Assembly: GCA_036396755.1 (NCBI GenBank)
Contig: DASWKG010000069.1
Coordinates: 1 to 40,366, forward strand
Reading direction: 5' to 3'
Length of the DNA stretch: 40,366 nt
DNA from: DASWKG01 sp036396755
GTDB lineage: Bacteria > Actinomycetota > UBA4738 > CALAEC01
In this document: positions 1 through 6,865 of the stretch, piece after piece
Layout: each line of letters begins with the position of its first letter
How positions within the stretch are numbered: position 1 is the first letter of the stretch
Notes under the pieces: model-generated
The model's database searches: none
Told to the model about the DNA's origin: nothing
Seen by the model: the letters and a program-made list of their open reading frames with translations, nothing else
Translations under genes and position numbers: made by a program

Positions 1-353
1 ACGTCCCGATGTCCCAGCTCGGCGCGACGGCCGGTGAGAAGATCACGGCCTCGGGCGAGGGCATCACCGTCGTCCCGACCACCTCCGGCGCCTTCTGGGG
101 CCTCGTGGCGTTCGACCAGGCCACGCAGGACGAGGACTACGTTGTGCCCGGTCCCACGGTGAAGCTCGGGATCGCCACCGCAGGGACCCCCGCGAGCCAG
201 GTGCCCCTGAGTGAGAATGCGACCGTGAATGGCACCGGCGCCTTCTCCGGGATCGTCCCCAGGCCTTCGCAGAGCGGGGAGTACGTCATCGTCGCACAGG
301 CCTGCTACGGCGCCAACAGCTGTGGCGTGAGCACCACCACAGTCACCATCTAG
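1..353 (+). CDS. C-terminal part of a secreted-type protein (5' end outside window)
   Basis: The frame is open from the window edge (codons start at position 3) to the TAG at 351-353, so the true start lies upstream. The visible 116 residues have no family I recognise. They align along their whole length with the C-terminal half of the next gene: both begin this segment with VPM, and both carry the block GIATAGTP, then an asparagine-rich strand, then GEY.(V/I)VA.ACY and a second Cys before a Thr-rich last strand. The two cysteines near the end could form a disulfide. The composition (Thr, Ser, Gly, Val) suits an extracellular beta-sandwich. A strong UUCG hairpin follows the stop. Presumably exported like its neighbour, but the signal peptide is not in view. 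Confidence 0.8.
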   Translation, partial: VPMSQLGATAGEKITASGEGITVVPTTSGAFWGLVAFDQATQDEDYVVPGPTVKLGIATAGTPASQVPLSENATVNGTGAFSGIVPRPSQSGEYVIVAQACYGANSCGVSTTTVTI

Positions 354-364
354 CCTGGCGTTTT

Positions 365-402
365 CGAGCATGAGGGTGGCCTTCGGGCCGCCCTCATGCT
401 CG
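365..402 (+). terminator. UUCG-capped hairpin terminator
   Basis: The arms 365-381 and 386-402 pair over 17 bp with one G-U wobble. The loop is TTCG (382-385) closed by C-G, the very stable cUUCGg tetraloop. It starts 11 nt after the stop of the first gene. No T-run follows, as is usual in high-GC actinobacteria. A hairpin with the same GAGGG.GGC core stands behind the next gene. Confidence 0.8.
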
Positions 403-442
403 CTAACCGCTAGGGCACCTGCATCAAAGGAGGCAGATCAAG

Positions 443-1306
443 ATGATGAAGGGATTTCGCAATCACAAACTCGCCACCATCGCTGCTCTGACCATCGCTT
501 TGGTGCCGGCTACCGCCGGAGCCGACCCACAGCCGGCGACGCACATCGACACCCTGACCGCCTCCCGTTCGGGAAGTGTCGTTCAGGTCTCCGGTGCGGC
601 CGCCTTCGTCGACGTTCCCTCGCTCGTCGCCGACGAGGCCGGCGACTCGAGCACCTACGACGTGACCCAGGCGACGATCTCGCGTGTTCCGGGATCTTCA
701 AACCTGAAGTTCATCTGGACGATCAACCCCAACAGCCTGCCGGACGTGCCCACCCTTACCTACATGTGGCCGATCTCGGTCGACGGGGTGCAGGACGGCC
801 TCTGGCTGCAGGCGAGCCGTAACAACGGGAGCACCGCTCCCGGTTTCGCCCTCAACAAGCTCCTGTCGACCGGCCAGTACACGACCGTGACGACCCTCTC
901 AGGATCGATGACGCCGACCAAGGTCGAGTGGACCGTTCCGATGTTCCGGATCAACGCCGTTGGCGGGTCGATGATCGAGCAGGGCGCGGCGTTCGCCGGT
1001 GGGTCGATCTGCCCCGCGGGCTCCACCGGGGGACCTGCCGGTTTCTATTCGTGCGGGACAACGTTCGATACGGTGAACTTCGAGCCGGCCACGGTGCCAT
1101 CGGCTACCGTCGAGGTCGGGATCGCCACGGCCGGGACGCCTCCCGCCCTCGTGTCCTTGACGCATAACGCCACAGTCGTTGCGAACGGGTCCTTCTCGTC
1201 GAGCCTCGACGTCGCGGGATTGCCCGCGGGCGAGTATGTGGTCGTTGCCGAGGCTTGCTACGTGGCCGGTGTCTGCGGCCTCTCAAGCACGGACATCACC
1301 CTCTAG
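443..1306 (+). CDS. Secreted protein, paralogue of upstream gene, unknown function
   Basis: Encodes 287 residues. The start is chosen from the Shine-Dalgarno AAAGGAGG at 426-433, about 9 nt before ATG. The first 28 residues form a Sec signal peptide: MMKGFRNHK, a hydrophobic stretch, then a probable cleavage after ATAGA. The mature part has no transmembrane segment, so the product should be released or loosely wall-bound. No catalytic motif is visible. The C-terminal roughly 115 residues are homologous to the partial gene upstream (VPM start, GIATAGTP block, GEYVVVAEACY). Paired cysteines (ICPAG with YSCG; ACY with VCG) suggest disulfides. The fold is probably beta-rich, Ig-like or neocarzinostatin-like, but that is a guess. 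Gene and following hairpin look like one copy of a tandem duplication. Confidence 0.85.
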   Translation: MMKGFRNHKLATIAALTIALVPATAGADPQPATHIDTLTASRSGSVVQVSGAAAFVDVPSLVADEAGDSSTYDVTQATISRVPGSSNLKFIWTINPNSLPDVPTLTYMWPISVDGVQDGLWLQASRNNGSTAPGFALNKLLSTGQYTTVTTLSGSMTPTKVEWTVPMFRINAVGGSMIEQGAAFAGGSICPAGSTGGPAGFYSCGTTFDTVNFEPATVPSATVEVGIATAGTPPALVSLTHNATVVANGSFSSSLDVAGLPAGEYVVVAEACYVAGVCGLSSTDITL

Positions 1307-1325
1307 CTACTAGCTAGAGCGATCG

Positions 1326-1360
1326 TTGAACGAGGGCGGCGTTCGGCCGCCCTCGTTCGA
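1326..1360 (+). terminator. Hairpin terminator after secreted paralogue
   Basis: The arms 1326-1340 and 1346-1360 pair over 15 bp with one wobble, around a GTTCG loop. It begins 20 nt after the stop. The core GAGGGCGGC..GCCGCCCTC closely resembles the hairpin at 365-402, so the terminator seems to have been copied together with the gene. Confidence 0.75.
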
Positions 1361-1374
1361 TTCCGAGGCAAGGG

Positions 1375-1380
1375 TAGAAT
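1375..1380 (+). promoter_or_regulatory. -10 box TAGAAT for the 1410 gene
   Basis: TAGAAT fits the actinobacterial -10 consensus TANNNT. It lies 29 nt before the ATG at 1410, leaving a short leader that contains GAGGGGGA as ribosome binding site. No convincing -35 box is visible. Confidence 0.5.
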
Positions 1381-1409
1381 CCCGTCCGACCGCGAACCGA
1401 GGGGGACGC

Positions 1410-1790
1410 ATGCGTGAGAAGACCAGGACCAGGATCGCGGAGAAGGCGGCGCCGCTGCTCGAAGAGGGGGAGACGATGCGGGCCTCCACGCCCGGGTTCG
1501 AGGGGCCGCGGTGGGCTCTGTTCTTCGGCCTGATCGGGACGATGATGACCAAGCCGGTCCTCGTGGCGGTGACCGATCGGAACCTCTACGTGATGAAGGG
1601 CAGCTACTGGAGCGTGGCGAGCCCGAAGGGGGTGGAGGAGCGGAGCCCGCTGGGCACCGTCGAGGTGAAGTTCGACGGGGGCTTCCCGTTCGGCGCGCTC
1701 GACGTGGGCCCGCGCAGGGTCTGGATCGGGAGGATCTACGGCGGCGACGCGAAGCAGGTTGCCGAGGCCGCCGGCGGCACCGCTTCCTGA
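1410..1790 (+). CDS. Small PH-domain-like protein, unknown function
   Basis: Encodes 126 residues. The ATG at 1410 is preferred over an in-frame ATG at 1326, because 1326 lies inside the upstream terminator hairpin while 1410 follows GAGGGGGA by about 5 nt. No signal peptide. After a basic, helical N-terminus (about residues 1-22) comes a run of alternating strands including VAVTDRNLYVMKG. That pattern resembles bacterial PH or GRAM-like domains, where a protein of this type 'reads' a ligand or membrane. A hydrophobic segment near residues 36-45 (ALFFGLIGTMM) may touch the membrane. The match is by eye only, so the family is tentative. Confidence 0.65.
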   Translation: MREKTRTRIAEKAAPLLEEGETMRASTPGFEGPRWALFFGLIGTMMTKPVLVAVTDRNLYVMKGSYWSVASPKGVEERSPLGTVEVKFDGGFPFGALDVGPRRVWIGRIYGGDAKQVAEAAGGTAS

Positions 1791-1869
1791 GCCGTCCCCC
1801 ACACGGGTACTCGGGATCCCACCCGGTCGGCCGACTCAAGGAGCAGGCACGCACGAGCCGAAGCCTTGA

Positions 1870-3204
1870 GTGAAGCCTTGGGGACCCACCCGGGGTGGTC
1901 GCATCAGCAACCTCACCGCACGCATCGCCGGCCGCGGGGCCATGGGCCTCGTCGCGGCCATGCTGGCGTTCGCCCTCCTGCCGGCGGCTCGGGCCTCGGC
2001 GGCGCCGGAGGAGCCGGCGTTCGGCCCGATGATCGAGGGCCCGGCCGGCTACGACGGCCAGGCCACGTGCTCGCCGAGCGCCAAGCCCGGCGTCACCGCC
2101 TTCGGCAACCTCCTCCGGGCCGCCTACCCCAGCACGTCCTGGATCGGGATCGGTCGTGCCTGCGACGTGGGCGGGACGAGCGAGCACAAGGAGGGGCGCG
2201 CGCTCGACTGGAGCCGCAACGCCTCGAGCCGCGGGGAGCGCAAGGACGCCGAGGACGTGATCGGCTGGCTGCTCGAGACCGACCGGTTCGGCAACGAGGC
2301 GGCCATGGCGCGGCGTCTGGGCGTCATGTACATCGTCTGGAACCGGAGGATCTGGGGCTCGTGGGACAACGAGTGGGAGGTCTACTGCGTTCAGAAAGGC
2401 GCGGTCTGCAAGGATCCCGACGGCGGCTACGCGCTGCACCCCCACACCGACCACGTGCACTTCAGCTTCTCGTGGGCCGGCGCCCGCAAGAAGACCTCGT
2501 TCTGGAACGCCGACCGGACGTTCGTCGCGGCCGCCGCGCCCTCGGCTGAGGGCTACGTCATGCTCGGCGGAGGGGGCGGCGTGATCGCCCGCGGTGCCCC
2601 GGACCACGGATCGAAGGCGTCGTCGGGGTTCCGCAAGACCTACGTCGACATCGCCGCGACCGCCGACGGGCGCGGGTACTGGCTGGTCACCGATGCCGGG
2701 GTCGTCGCCGCGTTCGGAGACGTCTCCCAGCGCGGGCGGGCCGAGGGCTCGGCGATCGTCGCGATCGCGGCCACGCCGACCGGGCGCGGGTACTGGCTGG
2801 CGGGCGACGACGGGCAGGTGTTCGCCTTCGGGGACGCGCCCCAGCTCGGGGGCCTCGACGCGCAGGCCCAGGTCGTCGACCTCGTGGCCACGACGACCGG
2901 CCTCGGCTACTGGATCGTCACCGCCGACGGCCGCGTCGTCCCCTTCGGAGACGCGCTCCCGCTCGGCGACCTCGCCGAGGGCTCCGGCGCGGTCTCGATC
3001 GCGGCCGCCGCGCCCTCGGGGCCGCTCGGCGTCCTGCTCGCCTCCGGGGACGGGCGGGTCTTCGCCCTCGGGGACGCGGAGGCACGCGGGGAGCTCCGGA
3101 AGACGGGCGCGTCGCCGGTCGTCGACATCGTCGGGACCTCCTCCGGCCAGGGCTACTGGCTGATCCGGGCGAACGGCACCGCCCGCGCCTTCGGCGACGC
3201 CTAG
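1870..3204 (+). CDS. Secreted M15-like peptidase with C-terminal FGDA repeats
   Basis: Encodes 444 residues from GTG 1870; ATG 1942 is an alternative that shortens the signal peptide's n-region. Residues 1-45 form a signal peptide (basic start, LVAAMLAFALLP, cleavage near ASA-AP). Residues about 60-215 carry S104-E-H106-K-E-G-R-A-L-D113 and H195-V-H197. This is the SxHxxGxAxD plus HxH zinc pattern of LAS/M15 D-Ala-D-Ala or DD-peptidases, and similar domains are known in actinobacterial secreted proteins. From about residue 222 to the end are five repeats of roughly 45 residues built on GYW(L/I)...DG.V..FGDA, likely a beta-propeller for wall or carbohydrate binding. The likely role is peptidoglycan remodelling outside the cell. 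Catalytic activity is inferred, not shown. No strong ribosome binding site sits before either start. Confidence 0.8.
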   Translation: MKPWGPTRGGRISNLTARIAGRGAMGLVAAMLAFALLPAARASAAPEEPAFGPMIEGPAGYDGQATCSPSAKPGVTAFGNLLRAAYPSTSWIGIGRACDVGGTSEHKEGRALDWSRNASSRGERKDAEDVIGWLLETDRFGNEAAMARRLGVMYIVWNRRIWGSWDNEWEVYCVQKGAVCKDPDGGYALHPHTDHVHFSFSWAGARKKTSFWNADRTFVAAAAPSAEGYVMLGGGGGVIARGAPDHGSKASSGFRKTYVDIAATADGRGYWLVTDAGVVAAFGDVSQRGRAEGSAIVAIAATPTGRGYWLAGDDGQVFAFGDAPQLGGLDAQAQVVDLVATTTGLGYWIVTADGRVVPFGDALPLGDLAEGSGAVSIAAAAPSGPLGVLLASGDGRVFALGDAEARGELRKTGASPVVDIVGTSSGQGYWLIRANGTARAFGDA

Positions 3205-3255
3205 GCGAGACATCCGGGAGGGCGGCCGGGCACCATCTGTCATGATCTGCCCTCA

Positions 3256-3273
3256 TTTGTGCACTTGCACAAA
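3256..3273. promoter_or_regulatory. Perfect inverted repeat, candidate operator
   Basis: TTTGTGCA and TGCACAAA form perfect 8-bp arms around CT. The repeat lies 61-78 nt before the ATG of the Asp-box protein, where a regulator could sit on its promoter. It is AT-richer than the surroundings. No regulator gene is adjacent. Confidence 0.4.
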
Positions 3274-3333
3274 GGTATCGAAGGGTTCTGGGACGAAATC
3301 CGGGTAACGACACCTATCGAAAGGGGAAACCGC

Positions 3334-4773
3334 ATGCGACGGCGCGTCCCGGTCCTGCTCGTCCAAGGCCTGCTGCTCGGCGTGGTGCCGTTCACCGGCA
3401 TCGGCGCGCAGGAGGTCACCTGTCCCACCGTCGAGGCTCCCGACGTCAGCTTCGAGGCTCCCCAGTTCATCGACACCGCGCGCGCCGGCGGCGAGCCCGT
3501 CTCCATCGTCGGGCAGGACGGCTCGATCAGCGTCTCGGCCCACGCGGGCACGACCCACGTCTACAAGAACCCCCAGGCGGCGCCGGGCGCCGGCGACTTC
3601 CTCGTCGGCTACTTCAACCAGGTGCTGAACTGGCGCTCCACCGACGACGGCACGACCTGGGAGTACATCGGGCTCGCGGGGACCGGAGTCGGGCCCCACT
3701 CGCCGCAGACGACCGGGTTCTCCGACCCCGACTTCACGATCGACCAGGCCGGCAACATCTACAACACCGAGATCGACCTCGCGAACGTCGCCGTGTTCAA
3801 GAGCCCCGACGACGGGCAGTCGTACCCGATCGGCACCCCCGAGGCCTTCAGCGGCGACCGCCCCTGGCTGGTGGCGCTTGAGGAGGACGAGGTCTTCCTC
3901 TACATCAACAGCCCGCGGAACATGCTTCGTTCCACCGACGGTGGCGTGACCTGGAGCCTCCTTCCCGGGCCGGACATCACGAGCAAGCCGGTGCCCGACC
4001 CGCTGAACCCCGACGACGGCATCATCGGTCCCAGCGGCAGCGGCTTCGCGATCAGCGATGACGACGCGCAGTCGTGGGAGTCGCACAGCTTCGGCCCGAT
4101 GGGCTCCAGCGTGAGCTTCTTCGACGCGATCGCCGTGGACAAGGCCGGGAACGTCTTCACCGCGGGAGCGGGCGGCTACCAGGGCGGCACCGACACCAAC
4201 GCCAACGGCCAGGTCACCTTCGGGTACTACGACCGCGAGGAGGGCCGCGCGAACGCCAGCAGGCTCACCGTGCCCACCCCGGCCGGGGACGCCCTCTGGC
4301 CGTGGATCATCGCGGGCGACGAGGACCGCGTCGCGTTCACCTGGTACCAGACCCTCGCCGGCCAGCCGCGGCAGTTCTACATCTACGCCGCGGTCACCCA
4401 CAACGCGACCGGGACGACCGTGGAGTGCTCCGACGGCTCCACCCGGTTCGTCGAGCCGCAGTTCACCGTGGTGAACGCGAGCGGCCGGTTCATCCACGAC
4501 GGGGCGATCTGCCTGTCGGGGACGACCTGCAACGCGAACCCCAGCTTCGAGAACGGCGACCGCCGGCTCGGGGACTTCTTCACGATCAACTTCGACAAGG
4601 ACGGCGACCTGTTCCTCGCCTCCGGCGACACGACGCTGCGCAACCCGGTCGGCGGGCCGAAGCCCGTCGGCAACCCGATCTTCATCCGCCAGGCGGCGGG
4701 CGGGGACCGGATGCTGGCGACCCCGATGACCACGCGACCGACGCGCTGCCTGTTCCCGCTGCCGAGCTGCTAG
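3334..4773 (+). CDS. Secreted Asp-box (sialidase-like) beta-propeller protein
   Basis: Encodes 479 residues. ATG 3334 is chosen over an in-frame upstream codon at 3259 because GAAAGGGGA ends about 6 nt before it and a signal peptide (MRRRVPVLLV..., cleavage near IGA-QE) begins there. Asp-box repeats S-x-D-x-G-x-x-W occur near residues 104 (RSTDDGTTW) and 199 (RSTDGGVTW), with weaker copies at KSPDDGQSY and AISDDDAQSW. This marks the six-bladed sialidase/BNR propeller fold. I do not see a clear arginine triad or the FRIP motif, so sialidase activity is not claimed. The C-terminus has cysteine pairs (ICLSGTTC). Probably extracellular, perhaps glycan- or surface-binding. A terminator follows directly. 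Confidence 0.75.
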   Translation: MRRRVPVLLVQGLLLGVVPFTGIGAQEVTCPTVEAPDVSFEAPQFIDTARAGGEPVSIVGQDGSISVSAHAGTTHVYKNPQAAPGAGDFLVGYFNQVLNWRSTDDGTTWEYIGLAGTGVGPHSPQTTGFSDPDFTIDQAGNIYNTEIDLANVAVFKSPDDGQSYPIGTPEAFSGDRPWLVALEEDEVFLYINSPRNMLRSTDGGVTWSLLPGPDITSKPVPDPLNPDDGIIGPSGSGFAISDDDAQSWESHSFGPMGSSVSFFDAIAVDKAGNVFTAGAGGYQGGTDTNANGQVTFGYYDREEGRANASRLTVPTPAGDALWPWIIAGDEDRVAFTWYQTLAGQPRQFYIYAAVTHNATGTTVECSDGSTRFVEPQFTVVNASGRFIHDGAICLSGTTCNANPSFENGDRRLGDFFTINFDKDGDLFLASGDTTLRNPVGGPKPVGNPIFIRQAAGGDRMLATPMTTRPTRCLFPLPSC

Positions 4774-4791
4774 GCAGCAGGGGCTCCTGAG

Positions 4792-4827
4792 GACGGGCCG
4801 GGCTCTTGCCCGGCCCGTCTGCTTTTT
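4792..4827 (+). terminator. Rho-independent terminator
   Basis: GACGGGCCGGGC (4792-4803) pairs perfectly with 4808-4819 over 12 bp with a TCTT loop. It is followed by CTGC and then TTTTT (4823-4827). It closes the Asp-box gene and separates it from the HEAT/HD-GYP unit. Confidence 0.9.
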
Positions 4828-4888
4828 CCGGATCCTGAGCTTGCCGCTCATCCACGGGCGGTTTCGTGCCGATACTGAGACCGGGCCC

Positions 4889-6865
4889 ATGTCGAGCGAG
4901 CAGGAAGCCCGGGGCGCAACCGTAGCCCTCTTGCAGCAGCTGTCCATCGGACTGTCTGCCTACCGACTCTTTCCCGGGAACCTCGAGCAGGCCGCCTTCA
5001 CGGGCGCCGTCGAGCGCATCCGGGGCGCCGCCGACCGTGCCCTGGTGTTCGGAACGGTGGTGGTGGAGGTGCACGGCTCCACCTTCAGGACGGAGGAGGA
5101 CGAGCTCCCCGAGGACGAGGCTCTCTCACGGCTCGCCCTGGCGTGCTACGAACGGCGGGGCGAGCGCCTGCGCGTCCGTTCGGCGCCGGACTCGAACGAC
5201 CTGGCCGCCCTCTACGGGGTCCTCACGCAGATGCCCGCCGAGGTGGAGGGCGCGGGAGGTCCCGCGGCGCTCCTGCGGGAGAGGAACGTCTCCTCGATCG
5301 TCCTCGGCGAGGTGGAGCCCCAGGCGGTGGACGCGGCGCTCTCGGCGGGCCTCACGGCCGAGCAGGCGGAGGTCTGGGAGCGCATCCAGCACGGAGAGTC
5401 GCTCACCGATCTCGCCGAGAGCGGCCGGGGGAGCGGCATCGGAGGGCGCGAGGCCGAGTCCGTCTTCGAGCGGCTGCGGGACCTGCTGGCGGCCCTGCCC
5501 CAGGACCTCGCCGACGATCCCAACCTCTACCGCCAGCTCAACACCTCGGTGCGCAACCTTCCCGAGGTCGCCCGGAAGGCGCTGTTCAACCGCGTCGTGG
5601 ACCGAGCGGGCTCCGACCTCATCGCCGAGCGGCTGCTCGGGACGATGAGCGACACCGAGGTCGTCGAGGCCCTCGCCGACGTGGCCGAGAAGGCGGACAA
5701 GGACCCGATCCAGCTCGCGCAGCAGCTGAGCGATCGCGGGGCGCGGCGCGGCGACCTGAAGGGCCTGGCGGTCGCCCTGCTGGGACGCTCGTCGATCCAC
5801 GAGACCCCCGAGGAGCCGGCGCGGCTCACGAAGGACGAGCGCGAGGGCCGTGAGCGCGTGGCCGGCGTCGTCTCTCGCCTGCTCTCGAGCAAGCTCAAGG
5901 TGCTCGAGGAGCAGGACGCGCGCGAGCTTCTGGAGGAGTTCCCCCGCTCCGACGACGAGTTCCGGGCCGCCTCCGTCGCGACCTTCCGCGACTACGTCAC
6001 GAACGAGGAGGACATCGAGCGATTCGAGAAGGTGCTGGACCTCTGGTCGCAGGACGTGCGGCTCGCGCTGCGCGACGGGACGGCCGATGCGGTCGACGAG
6101 CTGGTCGAGGTGGTGCGCGGCGCGGAGGTGGGAGGCGGCGACGAGGAGTGGGTCAGCCTGGTCCGCTCCTACGGACAGCGGGTCGTCGACGGCTCGCTGG
6201 TCGACACCCTGCGCGCTGCGGCGGAGAAGGACGGCCCCGAGGCCGCGAGGAAGCTGCTCGAGCCGCTCGGGGACGATGCGATCGAGGGGCTCCTCACGCT
6301 CCTCGCGGAGGAGCGGGACAAGGTGCGGCGGGTATTCATCATCGGGCTCATCTCGGATATGGCGAAGGGTCACCAGGACCGGGTCGTCGAGCGCTTCGAG
6401 GACCCGCGGTGGTTCGTGGCCCGCAACGCCGTGACGATCCTCATGAGGTCGGGCCTGACGCGCGAGATGCGGCCCCTTCTCGAGAAGGCGGCCGCGCACG
6501 AGCACCCGGCGGTGCGCAGGGAGGCGATCCTGGGCCTGACGGACCTGCTCGGAGCGGGCTACGTCTCCGGCCTGACGAGGATGAGCGCCGACCCCGACCA
6601 GGGCGTTCGCGAGCTGGCCGTCAGCACGCTCGGCGGCCTGGTCAACCCGGCCGCGGTGCCGGCGCTCGGGACCATCGCCCGGACGTCCGACGATCTCTCG
6701 ATCCGCCGCCGGGCGATCGAGTCGCTGGGCCACCAGGGGCTCCCCGGAGCCCGGGAGCTGCTCTCCTCGCTCGCGTCGTTCTGGAGCAAGCCACGCCTGC
6801 CGGGTGCGCTGCGGAGGCTCGCGAAGAACCTGGCGAAGAACCTCGCGAAGGGACGGAGAGGATGA
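4889..6865 (+). CDS. HEAT-repeat protein paired with HD-GYP gene
   Basis: Encodes 658 residues. ATG 4889 is preferred over TTG 4841, which lies close behind the terminator. No signal peptide or membrane segment, so cytoplasmic. Residues about 8-115 form an N-terminal domain (ALLQQLSIGLSAYRLFP..., VFGTVVVEVHGSTF, RRGERLRVRS, DLAALYGVL). It resembles the N-terminus of the next protein, which has ALLRAMSAVQQTFRLYP at the same place. The middle is charged and helical. Residues about 480-645 are HEAT or PBS-lyase-like repeats (DPRWFVARNAVTILMRSG; HPAVRREAILGLTDLLG; DQGVRELAVSTLGGL; DLSIRRRAIESLG). The C-terminus is basic with a duplicated AKNLAKNLAK. Such repeats bind proteins, so a scaffold or partner of the HD-GYP protein is likely. 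The stop overlaps the next start (ATGA), implying translational coupling. A weak GATACT at 4871-4876 could be its -10 box. Confidence 0.75.
   Translation: MSSEQEARGATVALLQQLSIGLSAYRLFPGNLEQAAFTGAVERIRGAADRALVFGTVVVEVHGSTFRTEEDELPEDEALSRLALACYERRGERLRVRSAPDSNDLAALYGVLTQMPAEVEGAGGPAALLRERNVSSIVLGEVEPQAVDAALSAGLTAEQAEVWERIQHGESLTDLAESGRGSGIGGREAESVFERLRDLLAALPQDLADDPNLYRQLNTSVRNLPEVARKALFNRVVDRAGSDLIAERLLGTMSDTEVVEALADVAEKADKDPIQLAQQLSDRGARRGDLKGLAVALLGRSSIHETPEEPARLTKDEREGRERVAGVVSRLLSSKLKVLEEQDARELLEEFPRSDDEFRAASVATFRDYVTNEEDIERFEKVLDLWSQDVRLALRDGTADAVDELVEVVRGAEVGGGDEEWVSLVRSYGQRVVDGSLVDTLRAAAEKDGPEAARKLLEPLGDDAIEGLLTLLAEERDKVRRVFIIGLISDMAKGHQDRVVERFEDPRWFVARNAVTILMRSGLTREMRPLLEKAAAHEHPAVRREAILGLTDLLGAGYVSGLTRMSADPDQGVRELAVSTLGGLVNPAAVPALGTIARTSDDLSIRRRAIESLGHQGLPGARELLSSLASFWSKPRLPGALRRLAKNLAKNLAKGRRG

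Noticed and set aside
3334..4773. Calling the Asp-box protein a sialidase
   Set aside because: Asp-boxes show the fold only. The FRIP motif and arginine triad needed for the activity are not apparent.
3253..4947. Antisense open frame of about 560 codons over the Asp-box gene
   Set aside because: It runs through the terminator at 4792-4827 and has no recognisable domain.
6815..6860. Short tandem GCGAAGAACCT-like repeat at the end of the HEAT gene
   Set aside because: It is only two and a half copies, codes in frame for AKNLAKNLAK, and is not a CRISPR or mobile element repeat.
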